A stretch of DNA of 64,000 nt. Source: Cotesia glomerata. Lineage: Eukaryota > Arthropoda > Insecta > Hymenoptera > Braconidae. The notes beneath the pieces were generated by a model, which was not told the DNA's origin, searched no databases, and was given only the letters and a program-made list of their open reading frames with translations. A program made the translations under genes and the position numbers. The stretch is taken from the NCBI RefSeq assembly GCF_020080835.1, contig NC_058163.1, positions 2,887,318-2,951,317 of the forward strand, given 5' to 3'. Every line of letters starts with the position of its first letter. Within the stretch, counting starts at the first letter, position 1. Positions 34,501-41,890 of the stretch are shown one piece after another.

Positions 34501-35770
34501 GTCAATTTATGATATTTTTAAAGATATAAACTTATCCCGATGTTACACTCATCAAGAGCTTTCATTTGAGTACCCACATGCATTTTGATATATTTTTCAT
34601 ATATTCATATATATAAATATAAATATATAAAATATATGAAAAATTGATGTGGGTACTCAAATGAAAGGTCTCGATGAGTGTAACATCGGGGTGAGCTTAT
34701 ATCTTTAAAAATGTCAATAGTTCACAAGATACAAGGTCATTTCTAAATTATGTATCTAGAGATAGAGCATTTTCGAAAGTAGCCTAAATAAATTTTTCTG
34801 AATCTAATTTATATTTACGTAAACTTTAAGTATAATGTCGTCTTATGAACCGTGACTAAAACCCTGGTTTACTGCTTGTAAAATTAAAGATTACTAACAA
34901 CCTTGCTTTATTAAATAATGACTTTTGTTAAATTGCACTGTACTTTTTTAAATATTGACATTTTTAAAGATATAAGCTCATCCCGATGCTACACTCATCA
35001 AGAGCTTTCATCTGAGTACCCACATGCATTTTGATATATTTTTCATAAATTTATATATATAAATATATCAAATATATGAAAAATTGATGTGGGTACTCAA
35101 ATGAAAAGTCTCGATGAGTGTAACTTCGGAATGAGCTTAAATCTTTAAAAATGTCAGTATTTCACAAGATGCAAGGTAATTTCTTAATTATTTTTGTTAA
35201 ATTGCACTGTACTTTCTTAAATATTGACATTTTTAAAGATATAAGCTCATCCCGATGTTACACTCATCAAGAGCTTTCATTTGAGTACCCACATGCATTT
35301 TGATATATTTTTCATATATTGATATATATAAATATATAAAATATATGAAAAATTGCTGTGGGTACTCAAATGAAAGATCTCGATGAGTGTAACATTGGAA
35401 TGAGCTTATACCTTTAAAAATGTCAATATTTCACAAGATACAAGATAATTTCTTAATCATGTATCGAGAGATAGAGCATTTTCAAATGAAGCCTAAATAA
35501 TATATATTATTTTTCTCAAAATTAAAGTTTACAAAAAATTACACAGCAAATTAAAATAAACTCATAATATTAAAAAAAAAGTTAATAAAAAAAATTTTTT
35601 TTACTGTAACAAAATAATTAACAAAAAAAATAATGTCCTCAGGTTTTGTATCGTACGACAATCCAGCAAGTGCAGCAGCAGCTATTCAAACAATGAATGG
35701 TTTTCACATAGGCGCTAAGAGACTTAAAGTTGAACATAAACGAGCCAAAGAAGCTGCCAAACCGTATTAA
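3158..35770 (+). CDS. bru: CELF/Bruno family RNA-binding protein, 12 coding exons (whole spliced gene)
   Basis: Coding exons are 3158-3693, 9019-9197, 14480-14562, 16635-16683, 24030-24238, 27040-27177, 27242-27530, 27616-27711, 30346-30387, 30637-30816, 33194-33475 and 35643-35770. All introns are GT..AG, every junction keeps frame, and the sum is 2211 bp (736 aa). RRM1 starts near residue 197 (RNP2 MFVGQV, RNP1 GCCFVTFY). RRM2 starts near 284 (LFVGML, RGCAFVTF). A low-complexity linker fills about 353-646. RRM3 starts near 651 (LFIYHL, CFGFVSYD), and the protein ends AKPY. Members of this family bind UGU/GU-rich elements and control splicing, translational repression and mRNA decay in nucleus and cytoplasm. 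The RRM2-linker junction GCSSPLVVKFADTQKEK is typical of CELF1/2 rather than CELF3-6. I cannot tell whether it is the orthologue of Drosophila aret/bru1 or bru2, so the symbol is generic. Confidence 0.95.
5231..6425. repeat. Tandem duplication of an about 0.55-0.64-kb unit in intron 1
   Basis: Unit 1 (5231-5873) and unit 2 (5874-6425) both begin AATCGTTAGTTG followed by ATATATATGGTCAAG, and both end near TGTGTACAGAC with the same order of interior motifs (GGTTAACTTAA, TTTTCTGGTAGAATATTTA, TTGATTC..GAGAGAAAAATT). Unit 1 has about 100 extra bases near 5440-5545 that unit 2 lacks, so unit 1 gained or unit 2 lost that piece. Confidence 0.75.
6840..7053 (+). promoter_or_regulatory. Possible promoter/5' UTR for the alternative first exon
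   Basis: A stretch of normal base composition inside an otherwise homopolymeric intron, with CTCAGTGTGTGGTCAGACGG at about 6899 and no coding potential, directly upstream of the ATG at 7054. The call rests on composition and position only. Confidence 0.3.
7054..7091 (+). CDS. bru: Candidate alternative first coding exon of CELF (MYYTLFSDYKLF)
   Basis: An ATG at 7054 opens 12 codons plus GA, followed by a strong donor GA|GTAAGTG at 7092. The phase (two leftover bases) is exactly what exon 2 needs: GA + C gives Asp, so the product would read MYYTLFSDYKLFD-ISDIAG and be 570 aa long. Upstream, 6890-6960 is unusually complex sequence with initiator-like TCAGTGT and could be a promoter. Vertebrate CELF1/2 genes also use alternative short N-termini. 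No transcript evidence is available here. Confidence 0.5.
8130..8390. repeat. MITE family I, copy 2
   Basis: Left end GTAAATATTTACAAGAGGGG, right end CCCCACTTGTAAATAATTACC. These are imperfect inverted copies of one another and match the ends at 2190-2680 and 21705-22195. Non-coding. Confidence 0.55.
9019..9197 (+). CDS. bru: CELF exon 2 (first half of RRM1)
   Basis: Acceptor TTGTCCAG|C at 9018 and donor CAAG|GTAATT at 9198. It encodes residues 179-238 plus one base: ISDIAGSATEDKPDPDTIKMFVGQVP and the first helix and strands of RRM1 (DMEENDLRTMFEEFGRVHQINVLRNKYTGSHQG). RNP2 is MFVGQV at residues 199-204. The last seven bases and the donor are repeated in inverted orientation in intron 4 (see the duplication at 17423-18314). 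Confidence 0.95.
9375..10013 (+). mobile_element. MITE family C, intron 2 copy
   Basis: It starts AGAAAAAAAGGTTCACTTAA and ends TTTTTTTTCTGTGTAG, so the ends are inverse AGAAAAAA/TTTTTTCT-type repeats. The interior is a distinctive non-coding sequence with CTTGCTTTAAGAAATACGT and GAAGTAGGTGGCGCTGCTTC. Other copies: 17423-18116 (inverse), 27919-28500 and 28501-29202. Confidence 0.7.
11099..12332. mobile_element. MITE family B copy 1, interrupted by a Helitron
   Basis: Left end CACTGATAGAAGGATTTGTT at 11099, right end AATCCTTCTATCGGTG at 12332. The interior consists of repeats of TTAACTGTTAATAAATATTT. A Helitron (11167-12205) splits it, so this element is the older of the two. Related intact or nested copies are at 27798-29787 and 51698-52405. 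Confidence 0.7.
11167..12205 (+). mobile_element. Non-autonomous Helitron with palindromic modules (copy A1)
   Basis: The 3' end is textbook Helitron: a perfect hairpin GCAGTCAC-ATA-GTGACTGC followed ten bases later by CTAG|T. The 5' end is a mutated form of TCTATATTATTAAG. Between lie three modules of about 220 bp, each an inverted repeat: left arm AAGATATAAGCTCATCCCGA..TTTGAGTACCCACAT, an AT centre, then the reverse complement. It has no coding capacity. It must depend on a Rep/helicase supplied elsewhere. Confidence 0.8.
12600..12985 (+). other. GC-richer structured patch in intron 2
   Basis: Composition is clearly higher in G+C than the flanks. Around 12806-12883 TCGAGGTAGCG pairs with CGTTACCTCGA, enclosing a second stem TGCCAGG..CCTGGCA. 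No open frame of note and no transposon ends are visible. It could be a conserved regulatory element, a structured RNA or a foreign fragment; the sequence does not decide. Confidence 0.35.
14480..14562 (+). CDS. bru: CELF exon 3 (RRM1 second half)
   Basis: Acceptor TTGATCCAG and donor GGA|GTAAGT. Encodes RNP1 of RRM1 (GCCFVTFY) and the following helix TRRAALAAQNALHNIKIFNG. It is in phase with exon 2 (G + GT gives Gly). Vertebrate CELF1 has TRKAALEAQNALHN here. Confidence 0.95.
14563..16634 (+). other. CELF intron 3, with Helitron copy A2
   Basis: A 2.1-kb intron. It contains a palindromic-module Helitron (14967-15977). About 16370-16500 has normal complexity (CGTCGAATGCCGCCACCG) just upstream of exon 4 and may hold splicing regulatory sequence. 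The rest is A/T-rich with nothing recognisable. Confidence 0.65.
14967..15977 (+). mobile_element. Non-autonomous Helitron, copy A2 (3' end damaged)
   Basis: The 5' end TCTATATTATTAAGAAAATA is intact and begins with TC. Three palindromic modules follow (about 15180-15400, 15420-15640, 15660-15890). Near the 3' end only half of the hairpin remains (ATAGTGACTGCAAGG) and CTAG is replaced, so the element has lost its 3' signal. Confidence 0.75.
16635..16683 (+). CDS. bru: CELF exon 4 (end of RRM1)
   Basis: A 49-bp exon, acceptor TATTTCAG and donor ACG|GTAAGT, encoding MHRPVQMKPADSGHRN plus one base. Vertebrate CELF1/2 have MHHPIQMKPADSEK at this spot, so this is the conserved end of RRM1. It joins exon 5 (G + AT gives Asp). 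Confidence 0.95.
17423..18722 (-). repeat. Duplicate of intron 2 sequence, partly inverted, containing MITE C copies
   Basis: 17423-18116 is MITE C in reverse. 18118-18314 is the reverse complement of 9191-9374, the start of intron 2, including the exon 2 donor (here read as TTACCTTGATG). 18315-18467 is a second partial reversed C end. 18468-18722 is a direct copy of 10014-10280. The copy therefore arose by duplication plus inversion, with C repeat ends at the joints. Confidence 0.75.
18729..18912. repeat. MITE family E copy (ends GTTAGCCGACATTT type)
   Basis: Ends ATGAAAACTAAGTTAGCTGA and CGTCGGCTAACTTTAGTATC are inverse of each other. The arms pair throughout, giving a fold-back of about 180 bp with no coding capacity. 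A partial C-like fragment follows at about 18930-19060. Confidence 0.7.
19440..20490 (+). promoter_or_regulatory. Putative internal promoter and 5' UTR of the short CELF isoform
   Basis: This stretch is of clearly higher complexity than the surrounding intron, with GC-rich patches (19595-19615, 19850-19990, 20150-20240) and a pure (TA)n tract at about 19691-19760. It lies directly upstream of an exon that starts with ATG and has a matching donor phase. A TSS cannot be placed from sequence alone. Confidence 0.45.
19691..19760. repeat. (TA)n microsatellite
   Basis: About 70 bp of uninterrupted TA dinucleotides upstream of the alternative first exon. Confidence 0.95.
20491..20620 (+). CDS. bru: Alternative first coding exon of CELF (isoform lacking RRM1)
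   Basis: The frame from ATG 20491 encodes MIMAMKSKKQYGGVAHVSAG and on through YWAPQSQTVPYSLP, then donor CCAG|GTATGC. It leaves one base (G), as exon 4 does, so it splices in phase to exon 5 (G + AT gives Asp, DRKLFVGML). The predicted isoform is 497 aa with RRM2, linker and RRM3 only. In-frame ATGs at 20497 and 20503 could also start translation. The codon usage and Ser/Gln/Tyr composition look like real coding sequence. Confidence 0.75.
20659..21430. repeat. Three MITE family E copies side by side
   Basis: Copies at about 20659-20861, 20871-21078 and 21226-21428. Each starts near GTTAGCCGACA and ends near its inverse (TCGGTTAACTTTAGTATCAT, TCGGCTAATTTAATTTTCAT). Arms are complementary, so each can fold into a hairpin. 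Confidence 0.7.
21705..22195. repeat. MITE family I, copy 3
   Basis: Left end GTGAATATTTACAAGTGAGG, right end TCCCACTTGTAAATAATTACC preceded by ACCTAGATATGGCCAAAAAT, the reverse of the block near 2230. Non-coding. Confidence 0.6.
23320..23800 (+). promoter_or_regulatory. Complex non-coding stretch upstream of exon 5
   Basis: Normal base composition (for example AGCCGAGGCCTTCAAGATAC near 23389 and CATCCCGTCGTTACTAAACG near 23717) within otherwise homopolymeric intron. No open frame and no repeat ends. Possibly an enhancer or splicing control region; function unknown. Confidence 0.25.
24030..24238 (+). CDS. bru: CELF exon 5 (RRM2)
   Basis: Acceptor TGATTGCAG and donor ATGGAG|GTAATG. Encodes nearly all of RRM2: RNP2 LFVGML, KKYSENDVRNMF, RNP1 RGCAFVTF, and the last helix AINAIKALHHSRTME. 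This is the entry point for both the long and the short isoform. Confidence 0.97.
24239..27039 (+). other. CELF intron 5, with Helitron copy A3
   Basis: A 2.8-kb intron. The palindromic-module Helitron occupies 24720-25389. About 26030-26210 has normal complexity (GAGGCCGCGTATTTCTGTCT, AACCGGAAATCCGCC) and may be regulatory. 26220-26990 is degenerate AAAAATTT sequence. Confidence 0.65.
24720..25389 (+). mobile_element. Non-autonomous Helitron, copy A3
   Basis: It begins A|TCTATATTATTAAGAAAAA, fitting insertion after A. Two palindromic modules follow (about 24840-25040 and 25060-25280). The 3' end keeps CACATAGTGACTGCAAAATT, but CTAG has become GTAG and one arm of the hairpin has a change (GACAATCAC), so it is decaying. 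Confidence 0.75.
27040..27177 (+). CDS. bru: CELF exon 6 (RRM2 end, start of linker)
   Basis: Acceptor AATTTTCAG and donor AAC|GTAAGT. Encodes GCSSPLVVKFADTQKEKDQK followed by RLQQYQANLWNIAGTVGMPA and PHYLTN. The QANLWN run is like that of insect Bruno proteins, and KFADTQKEK marks the CELF1/2 group. Confidence 0.95.
27242..27530 (+). CDS. bru: CELF exon 7 (linker)
   Basis: Acceptor TTATTGTAG and donor GGAG|GTAATT, 96 codons plus one base. Encodes a Gln/Ala/Thr/Leu-rich linker (NDTHALASAQLLQQLQTTLT...QHQLLIQQHLGLNGAAA...). The linker in this family mediates protein contacts and regulation rather than RNA binding. Confidence 0.95.
27616..27711 (+). CDS. bru: CELF exon 8 (linker)
   Basis: Acceptor TTATCTTACAG and donor GGCA|GTAAGT. 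Encodes ANPVGVTSPMSMQDLMALAS followed by MTNAANIQVPSG. A 96-bp exon whose length is a multiple of three with phase 1 at both sides, so it could be skipped without a frameshift. Confidence 0.95.
27798..29787. mobile_element. MITE family B copy 2 with nested family C elements
   Basis: Ends CACTAATAGAAGGATTTATT (27798) and AAATCCTTCTATCAGTG (29787), flanked by TA on both sides, which suggests a TA target duplication as in Tc1/mariner elements. The interior has arrays of TTAACAGTTAATAAATATTT and a unique middle (ATCATATGAAATT-type sequence, about 29280-29520) shared in inverse orientation with 51960-52200. Confidence 0.75.
27919..29202 (+). mobile_element. Two MITE family C elements in tandem, inserted in family B
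   Basis: The first runs from CACAGAAAAAAAGGTTCACT (27919) to about 28500. The second starts CACAGAAAAAAAATGTTCAC (28500) and ends CTTTCTGTGTAG (about 29202). They share the order of all interior motifs. The first lacks the last roughly 100 bases, so the second may have been inserted into, or duplicated from, its 3' part. Confidence 0.7.
30346..30387 (+). CDS. bru: CELF exon 9 (42-bp linker exon)
   Basis: Acceptor ATTTTTACAG and donor CAAT|GTAAGT. Encodes LGGLVNSQGSLTQ, similar to the SLGALQ region of vertebrate CELF linkers. Length is a multiple of three with phase 1 on both sides, so it is a possible cassette exon. Confidence 0.85.
30637..30816 (+). CDS. bru: CELF exon 10 (linker)
   Basis: Acceptor GGCTTACAG and donor GCAG|GTACAT. 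Encodes PTATQVTNNGTAVSNANGFS, a Ser/Leu/Ala stretch, then NNAYSSLQQYA, which matches the conserved QAYSGIQQYA of vertebrate CELF1. 180 bp, phase 1 on both sides. Confidence 0.95.
31048..32364 (-). mobile_element. Non-autonomous Helitron, copy A4 (minus strand)
   Basis: Read on the minus strand it begins A|TCTATATTATTAAG (32364) and ends with a hairpin-like region and GATTGCTAG|T (31048), with both Helitron target rules kept. It holds about four palindromic modules, one with an expanded (TA)n centre at 31497-31546. The hairpin has changes (GCAGTCATTATATGACTAAC in + orientation). No coding capacity. Confidence 0.8.
31497..31546. repeat. (AT)n microsatellite at a Helitron module centre
   Basis: About 50 bp of AT dinucleotides at the centre of symmetry of one module. 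Other modules have shorter AT centres, so it is an expansion in place. Confidence 0.9.
32894..32971 (+). CDS. bru: Candidate cassette exon of CELF
   Basis: Between AG at 32893 and donor A|GTGAGT at 32972 lie 78 bp, open in the frame demanded by exon 10 (phase 1) and leaving phase 1 for exon 11. The encoded ALIGKTVTTSTSTAASVQDN plus KKGLNN looks like the Ser/Thr-rich CELF linker. A nearer acceptor (CTGCAG|CC, 32936) would give a 36-bp version, also in phase. The polypyrimidine tract upstream is weak, which fits optional use or a chance match. Confidence 0.4.
33194..33475 (+). CDS. bru: CELF exon 11 (linker end and first half of RRM3)
   Basis: The acceptor is AATGAAG|GA after a 20-base T tract; the donor is TTTG|GTAATT. 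Encodes FSALPTAGQTGTTTGNSSVA, an Ala/Gln run, then KQIEGPEGCNLFIYHLPQ and onward into RRM3. KEGPEG.NLFIYHLP is the strongest signature of the CELF family (RNP2 LFIYHL). Confidence 0.97.
33913..34790 (-). mobile_element. Non-autonomous Helitron, copy A5 (minus strand, 5' truncated)
   Basis: On the minus strand the 3' end is intact: GCAGTCAC-GTA-GTGACTGC hairpin, then CTAG|T at 33913. Three palindromic modules follow. The 5' TCTATATTATTAAG end is missing; the copy stops near GCCTAAATAAATTTTT (about 34785). Confidence 0.75.
34895..35500 (-). mobile_element. Helitron fragment, copy A6 (minus strand)
   Basis: Two palindromic modules (about 34950-35165 and 35215-35430) with the inner flank AGATAGAGCATTTTCAAATG. 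The terminal hairpin with CTAG and the TC end are both absent, although a short ACTAACAACCTTGC remnant abuts the module flank at 34895. Confidence 0.7.
35643..35770 (+). CDS. bru: CELF exon 12 (end of RRM3 and stop)
   Basis: Acceptor TGTCCTCAG. Completes RNP1 (CFGFVSYD) and encodes NPASAAAAIQTMNGFHIGAK followed by RLKVEHKRAKEAAKPY and TAA at 35768. Vertebrate CELF1 ends RLKVQLKRSKNDSKPY, so this is the true C-terminus. Confidence 0.97.
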
Positions 35771-36909
35771 CAGGGTGCTAAAACAGGCGCAGTTTTGTAG
35801 GTAGACTTTTGTATATAATTTTTTTTTTATTATTAATTAATTACTCAAAAATTTATATTTTTATAAATTAATCAAACACTTTGAGATGTCAATGTCAATA
35901 TAATGTACAATATTAATTATTAATTATTATTATAAATTATAATTATCAATGAACGGGAACAACGTCTAGTCAATCAGTATTCAAAACAATCTTTTTTTAC
36001 TAGTCGCGTTTTTTTGTAAAAAGTAAAAGTACACTGTCAAATTATATATCTGTGATACGCGGGACTTGTTAGATTGTCTTTTTATTTTTATTAAGTTTAT
36101 TATTAGTTACTTACTAGTACTTTAATACTTATATATTTGTTTTATTTGATTTATTTAATTTAAATGGACGACTTAAATCGTTATCGTGGCTGTATTGTTA
36201 ATCGTTGCTACAGTTGTAATGTGTGTATGTTAACTTTGCTTGTAGGTATAATTATTATTTATTATCATACATTATTTGTAAAGCCGCGCGGTTTATTTTT
36301 TAACAGCGACTAATTTTTTTTTTTTTATTACTATTACTATCACGGACGCAATAGAAGATTATTAGATTTTATAGAAGATTTTATTATGAATAAATTTAAT
36401 CAAAAAAAATTTTTTTTAATTATTTTATTTAAATATTGAAAGCCATTTTTTAAAAATATTAACTTTTTTAATAAATAAATATTTAATTAATTTTGAAAAA
36501 AATGTCAATTTTAGTGATAATAAATTTCATTAAAGAGAAAATTTTTTAAGAATTTTTAATTAAAAAAAAAAAAATGATTTTTGTTTGATTAAAAATAAAT
36601 ATTGAATTTTTTTTTTGAAAATTTAATTCACTTTAAAATATTTAGTTAAATTTTATTTAAAAAAATTACGAATTAAATTAAAAAAACAAAGAAAAAATTA
36701 ACAATTTTTTCTATTTTTTATCTCATTAAAATTGTATACTTTAAAATTAAAATTTTTTAATTATTATTATTATTTAAAAATATTATAAGTAATTATTTTT
36801 TGTTAAAATTAAAAGTCAATAGACAAAATATTAGTTTAATTAAAGAGAAAAAATTTCGAACTAAGAAAATTACTATTAAAAAAAAAATTTTTGATTAATT
36901 TTTGTACTA
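35771..36909 (+). other. bru: CELF 3' UTR (proximal part)
   Basis: Directly downstream of the stop. The first 600 bases have mixed composition with TGT-containing sequence such as GTTGTAATGTGTGTATG near 36211. The first clear poly(A) signal is AATAAA at 36389, followed by A/T-rich DNA up to the transposon at 36910. CELF mRNAs often have long 3' UTRs, so use of more distal signals cannot be excluded. Confidence 0.5.
36389..36394 (+). terminator. Candidate polyadenylation signal AATAAA
   Basis: AATAAA about 620 bp after the CELF stop codon. In DNA this AT-rich the hexamer is common by chance. Confidence 0.35.
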
Positions 36910-38469
36910 AGGTAAAGTACCCAATATTTGAACACTTATAAAAATGGGACCAGTACTTGAACAGACTTTTCGAATTGTTGTAATACAAAATCCGTATATT
37001 TATTATGAGTAATACGCGCATGTTATAATTATTCAATGATACAGTAATTGATTTCTGTAAGTTTTTTCAATTATAAATCAAAACAATTATATTTTTGTTA
37101 ACTTAAAATTTGACATGTCGAGAATAGCCGACAGATGCTATTTTTTCATGAAAAAGGTACTAAACCGTAAACCGAACAATCAGTAAAAAAAATTGTATAT
37201 CATCATTTTAAGTAAAAAAATTGCACCACCCAATGAAAAAGTCTTTTCTAAATAATACATATTTTTTGCAAAGACAAACTATAATTTTTATATTAAATTT
37301 TAGCGTCTAACTATACCTCCAAATTTTTAAAGCGGTACCCAGAACTTGAACAAGCTTGGACCGTATAATTTTAACAGCACTCTAATCTCTAATAGGTTTA
37401 TAGACTAGTGATCAGCATTGTCATTTGTATTAATTACTGCAAATTGAATAAGTTTTATAGCTAAAAATTATTGAACGTTTTGAATGGAGTCTTTTTGATT
37501 TATTATTGAAAATTTGCTTTGTCATTCATAAAAAATGTAATTAAAAAATTAAATACAAATATTTCTCATTTTTAAATGAGCATATTAAATATTTCTAGTA
37601 TTATTTTTTTTAACTAATCAATAATATGTTGCTATTTTTTTCATGAAAAAAATTCTAAACCGTAAACAGAACAATCAGTAAAAAAAACGGTATATCATCA
37701 TTTTAAGTAAAAAAAAATTGTACCACCCAATGAAAAAGTCTTTTCTAAATAATACATATTTTTTGCAAAGACAAACTATAATTTTTATATTAAATTTTAG
37801 CGTCTAACTATACCTCCAAATTTTTAAAGCGGTACCCAGAACTTGAACAAGCTTGGACCGTATAATTTTAACAGCACTCTAATCTCTAATAGGTTTATAG
37901 ACTAGTGATCAGCATTGTGATTTGTATTAATTACTGCAAATTGAATAAGTTTTATAGCTAAAAATTAGTGCAGTTAAAAATTATTGAACGTTTTGAATGG
38001 AGTCTTTTTGATTTATTATTGAAAATTTGCTTTGTCATTCATAAAAAATGTAATTAAAAAATTAAATACAAATATTTCTCATTTTTAAATGAACATATTA
38101 AATATTCATAGTATTATTTTTAATATTAATCAACAATAAGTTATAATTCTTTAGATATTTCAATAAAACGTTGAAAATTTTTGGTGTGCCTATTGCCATA
38201 TATTTTATTAGTTCAACTACTGCTCCCGGAGTGTTCAACTACTGTGGCTTGTCAGAATTGATTGTTCAACTACTACTCCTTTAGTCTATCTTAAAACCGT
38301 TGTCAAAATATAAATATTAAATTATCTTTGTTATTTTGCTAATCAATTCAAAATTGTTTATATTTTCATGAAAATCACTACTTAAACTAATAATTACATC
38401 TTTATATATTAAAAGTAGGGTCAAATATGTTTTTCTTTGAAACCTGTTCAACTACTGGGTACTTCACCT
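36910..38469. mobile_element. 1.56-kb TIR element flanked by TA, with internal tandem duplication
   Basis: Termini AGGTAAAGTACCCAATATTT (36910) and the inverse of AGGTGAAGTACCCAGTAGTT (38469), each flanked by TA. This is the pattern of Tc1/mariner-superfamily insertion. No transposase frame remains. Two nearly identical units of about 0.48 kb (37139-37610 and 37628-38120) fill most of it, from the CTATTTTTTTCATGAAAAA motif to GAACATATTAAATAT. The start AGGTRAA is shared with the element at 48852-49765. Confidence 0.75.
37139..38120. repeat. Near-identical tandem duplication inside the TIR element
   Basis: The two units agree over long stretches (for example ACCTCCAAATTTTTAAAGCG and ACTAGTGATCAGCATTGT) with only scattered changes and one 18-bp difference near 37968 (GTGCAGTTAAAAATTATT). 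This implies a young duplication. Confidence 0.85.
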
Positions 38470-40762
38470 TATTAAAAAATAATTTTTTTTTCAGAAAAAT
38501 CAAGTTAACTATCATCAAAAAAATTTTTTTTCTAAAAAAATATAATAATCTTCTAAAAAACTAACACTATATGTCTCTATTCTCGTCCGTCAATAATAAA
38601 TCTCAAAAATTAGTTAAAAATCTCGCATGACCCGGATTGCAACGTAAATACGCTTCTTATCGTTTACTCTTTTCTCATAAAAAAATAATAATTAAAAAAT
38701 AAAAAATTATCTTAAATCACAATACTCATTTATAATTTAAAATTAATATTTAAATATTATTTATATTTACTTAAATGTTGTTACTTTAAACTAGCCGCGC
38801 GTAATAACTAACATTTTTGTGTATTTGTTGTGTGTCAGCAGGTGCAGGCCTGTGACGTTGTGGCCGGAATATTACTGTGTGCCATACCATGTCTATCTCG
38901 CAAATAAAAATCACACACACACACAACACACATACACATACACGTACATTTAATATATTTATATATATATTTATAAATATATCTATACAATATAATACAA
39001 AAGAAATACTTTAAATATTTAATTAAATATATATAAATATATTTAATCACACTTTGTATCACAGTATGTCGTTTTGTCGCGTGGTGCCTGTGTGTGTATT
39101 TACAAATTTTTAAACAAATACAAAACCAGTCCTCAAAGTCCTCAAACATCCCCTCCTTTTTTACATATATATATTATAAATATATATTTTTTTTTTATTT
39201 TTTTTTCTAAGCCAAACACTTTTACAAGCACGTTTATTTTTTCCGCTTATTAATTTATGTTGCTTATTTTTTTTTTTTTTAGTTTTTTTTCGCTTTTCAC
39301 GGGGAGACGGTTTTTTTATTTTGAAAATTATATAGAAGTGAATATTTTCAAAATATGAAAAAAAAAAATTTTTTTTTCTTTAAAAAAATCGAATTTTTTA
39401 ATTTGAAAATTCATTATGTTAAATTTTGAGAAATTTTTCAGTTAATAGTTTTTTTTCTATTTTCAAAATATGAAAAAAAAAATTTTTTTTTCTTAAAAAA
39501 AATCGAATTTTTTGATTTGAAATTTTTTTATATTTTAATTTTGATAAATTGTTCACGAAATCGTGGGAAAAAAATAGAATTTTTTAATTTAAAATTTTAA
39601 GTTCAATTTTTATAAATTTTTTAGTTAATATTTTTTTTTCTATTTTCAAAATTAAAAAAAAAGTTATTTTCTTTAAAGAAAATTGAATTTTTTTGTTTGA
39701 AATTTTTTCAAATTTTAATTTTGATAAATTTTTCAGTTAGTTTTTTTTTTATTGTCCATTAAATGTAGAAAAATTTTGTCAACTTTCGGTAAACAAATTG
39801 AATAAAATTAAAATAATTTTTTATAAATTTAATTTTTGGAAATTAAATTTTCATAATTAATCTGTTAAAAAATTTAATTGATTTATGAGAAGATATTTTT
39901 TACCATGAAAATAATTTTTTTGAGCTCTATAAAAAAAGCTGGAAAATTTTTTAACCAAGAAAATTCTTCAAAATTATTTTCTTAGTTTAAAAATTTCTCT
40001 TTTGAGAAATTTTCTATCAAAAATCTTTATAAAATTCAATTTTTGTATTTAAAATTTTAATAATTAACCAGAAAATTTTTTTAGTCAATAAAAAAAAATT
40101 TTGAACCAACAAAATAATTTTGAATATTTTTTTAAAACCAAAAATTCAAAATTATTCTGGTTAAAAATTTATTTTCTTTAATAAAATAAATTTCTTTTTT
40201 TCCAAAAATCAATTTTTACTTTCAAAATTAAAAAATAAAAATTCTTTAACTAAAAAATAATTTTTAAAAAATAATTCAGCTCTAAATTTCTTCTCTTAAA
40301 TCAAATAAATTTTTTTTTTCCACCCAAAAATAAATTTTTACTTTAAAAATTTAAAAATAAAAATTTTTCACCCAAAAAATAATTTTTAATCTCTCAAAAA
40401 AAATAATTTAGCTCAAAATTTCTTCTTTTAAATCAAATAAATTTTTTTCCACCCAAAAATAAATTAAAAAAAAAAAAATCACTTCTATATAAAATTCAAT
40501 TTCAAAAGTTAAAAACTAAAGTTTAAAACTTACCAAAAAAAACATACCAATCCCCGTGTATTTTTTTTATTTTGTTTCTTTTTTTTTTTTTTTTTTTTTC
40601 AAACTTTTTCGTTTTCTCTAATCCCCTGCCCAACACACACGTCTGAATATAGTCAACGTCAAAATAATAAATGCAACGCACCGCAATCTCTTCGTCTCGT
40701 CAATTACAAAAAAGGATGTGGAAGAGAAGCTTGTTTTAATGATAAACAATAAACGAACTTTA

Positions 40763-40810
<48 letters not shown>

Positions 40811-41890
40811 CAGACGCACTCATTAACATGTCTAATTAAATTAATCTAAAAAAATTAATTTAATTAACTTAACTTAAATATTTACTTAAAAAAAATTAAG
40901 TAAGGGGATTACGCCTTATTTTTTGTGTCAATTATCAAATAATTTTGTTGTTTTTTTTTTTTAATAAAATTAATTAATTATTATTATTATTCTTACTCTC
41001 ACGGCAAATTTTCGTACGTTTTAACGTACCGCCGTTTATAAAAATACGTGAGATGATTCTAAAAGAAAATTAAGTAAAAAAAAGTACATTAATATATATT
41101 AATAATAAAAATATATAAATATATCTTTAATCAATATATATTAGCCAAATTATATAAACTAAAGAATAATAAATAAAGAAAAGAATTTATCAAAATTTAC
41201 CAAAATAATGCAGTATTTTGACAGGTTTATTTAACAAACATTTAGTTTATATAAAATAAATAAATAATTATTTTATAATTTTTTTCTTTATAAAATACGT
41301 ACTATATATGACTAATATATTTATTTATATATATATATTAAATATATATATTAGTTGAAGTAAAGAAAAAAAAAATAAATAGCGTGCGGGTGAAATACCA
41401 AAGACTTGATAGCACGATTGATTTGTGTGATACAATAAATAACGCACTTTGACTTAAAAAGATACAAATAAATATTAAATAAATAAAATAATAAATAAAC
41501 CCCTCCCTATATCCAAGCACAAATTAATTGATAAAGTAATAAATTAATTTGTCAGTAGCTTGGGGAAAGTATTACATAATAGTTAATTAAACTTATTAAA
41601 GTAAAAATTTATTAATTCATGTATTTTCTTTTTTTGTTTGTTATTATTATAATTATTAACTTTATTGACATTGTTTCATTTTTGTTTATTGTTTAAAACA
41701 AAATATGTTTGTAGACTTAAGTGTCCAAAGTTTAGCATTTTAATATATGCGTCCATGTATTAATTCACTTATGTTTAGTTTTGTTATTAGATCATTTTTG
41801 TTTTATTTGTTATTATGATTATTATTATTATAAGACACCTTGTTGTAAGGTTTATTAGTGCTCGTGGTTACTTTGTGAAAATTGTGGTAT
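38470..41890. other. Non-coding region downstream of CELF
   Basis: No gene seen. 38790-39150 has normal complexity (AGCAGGTGCAGGCCTGTGAC near 38837) with CA-rich repeats at 38911-38945. 39180-40600 is A/T homopolymer DNA. A (TTA)n tract lies at 40764-40810. 40960-41060 and 41590-41890 are of mixed composition and could belong to a very long 3' UTR. Confidence 0.5.
40764..40810. repeat. (TTA)n microsatellite
   Basis: About 15 perfect TTA units. Confidence 0.95.

Larger units (their letters stand above)
33476..35642 (+). other. CELF intron 11, with inverted Helitron fragments A5 and A6
   Basis: A 2.2-kb intron. Copy A5 lies at 33913-34790, and a copy with both ends lost (A6) lies at about 34895-35500. 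The first 430 bases are A/T-rich with nothing recognisable. Confidence 0.7.
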
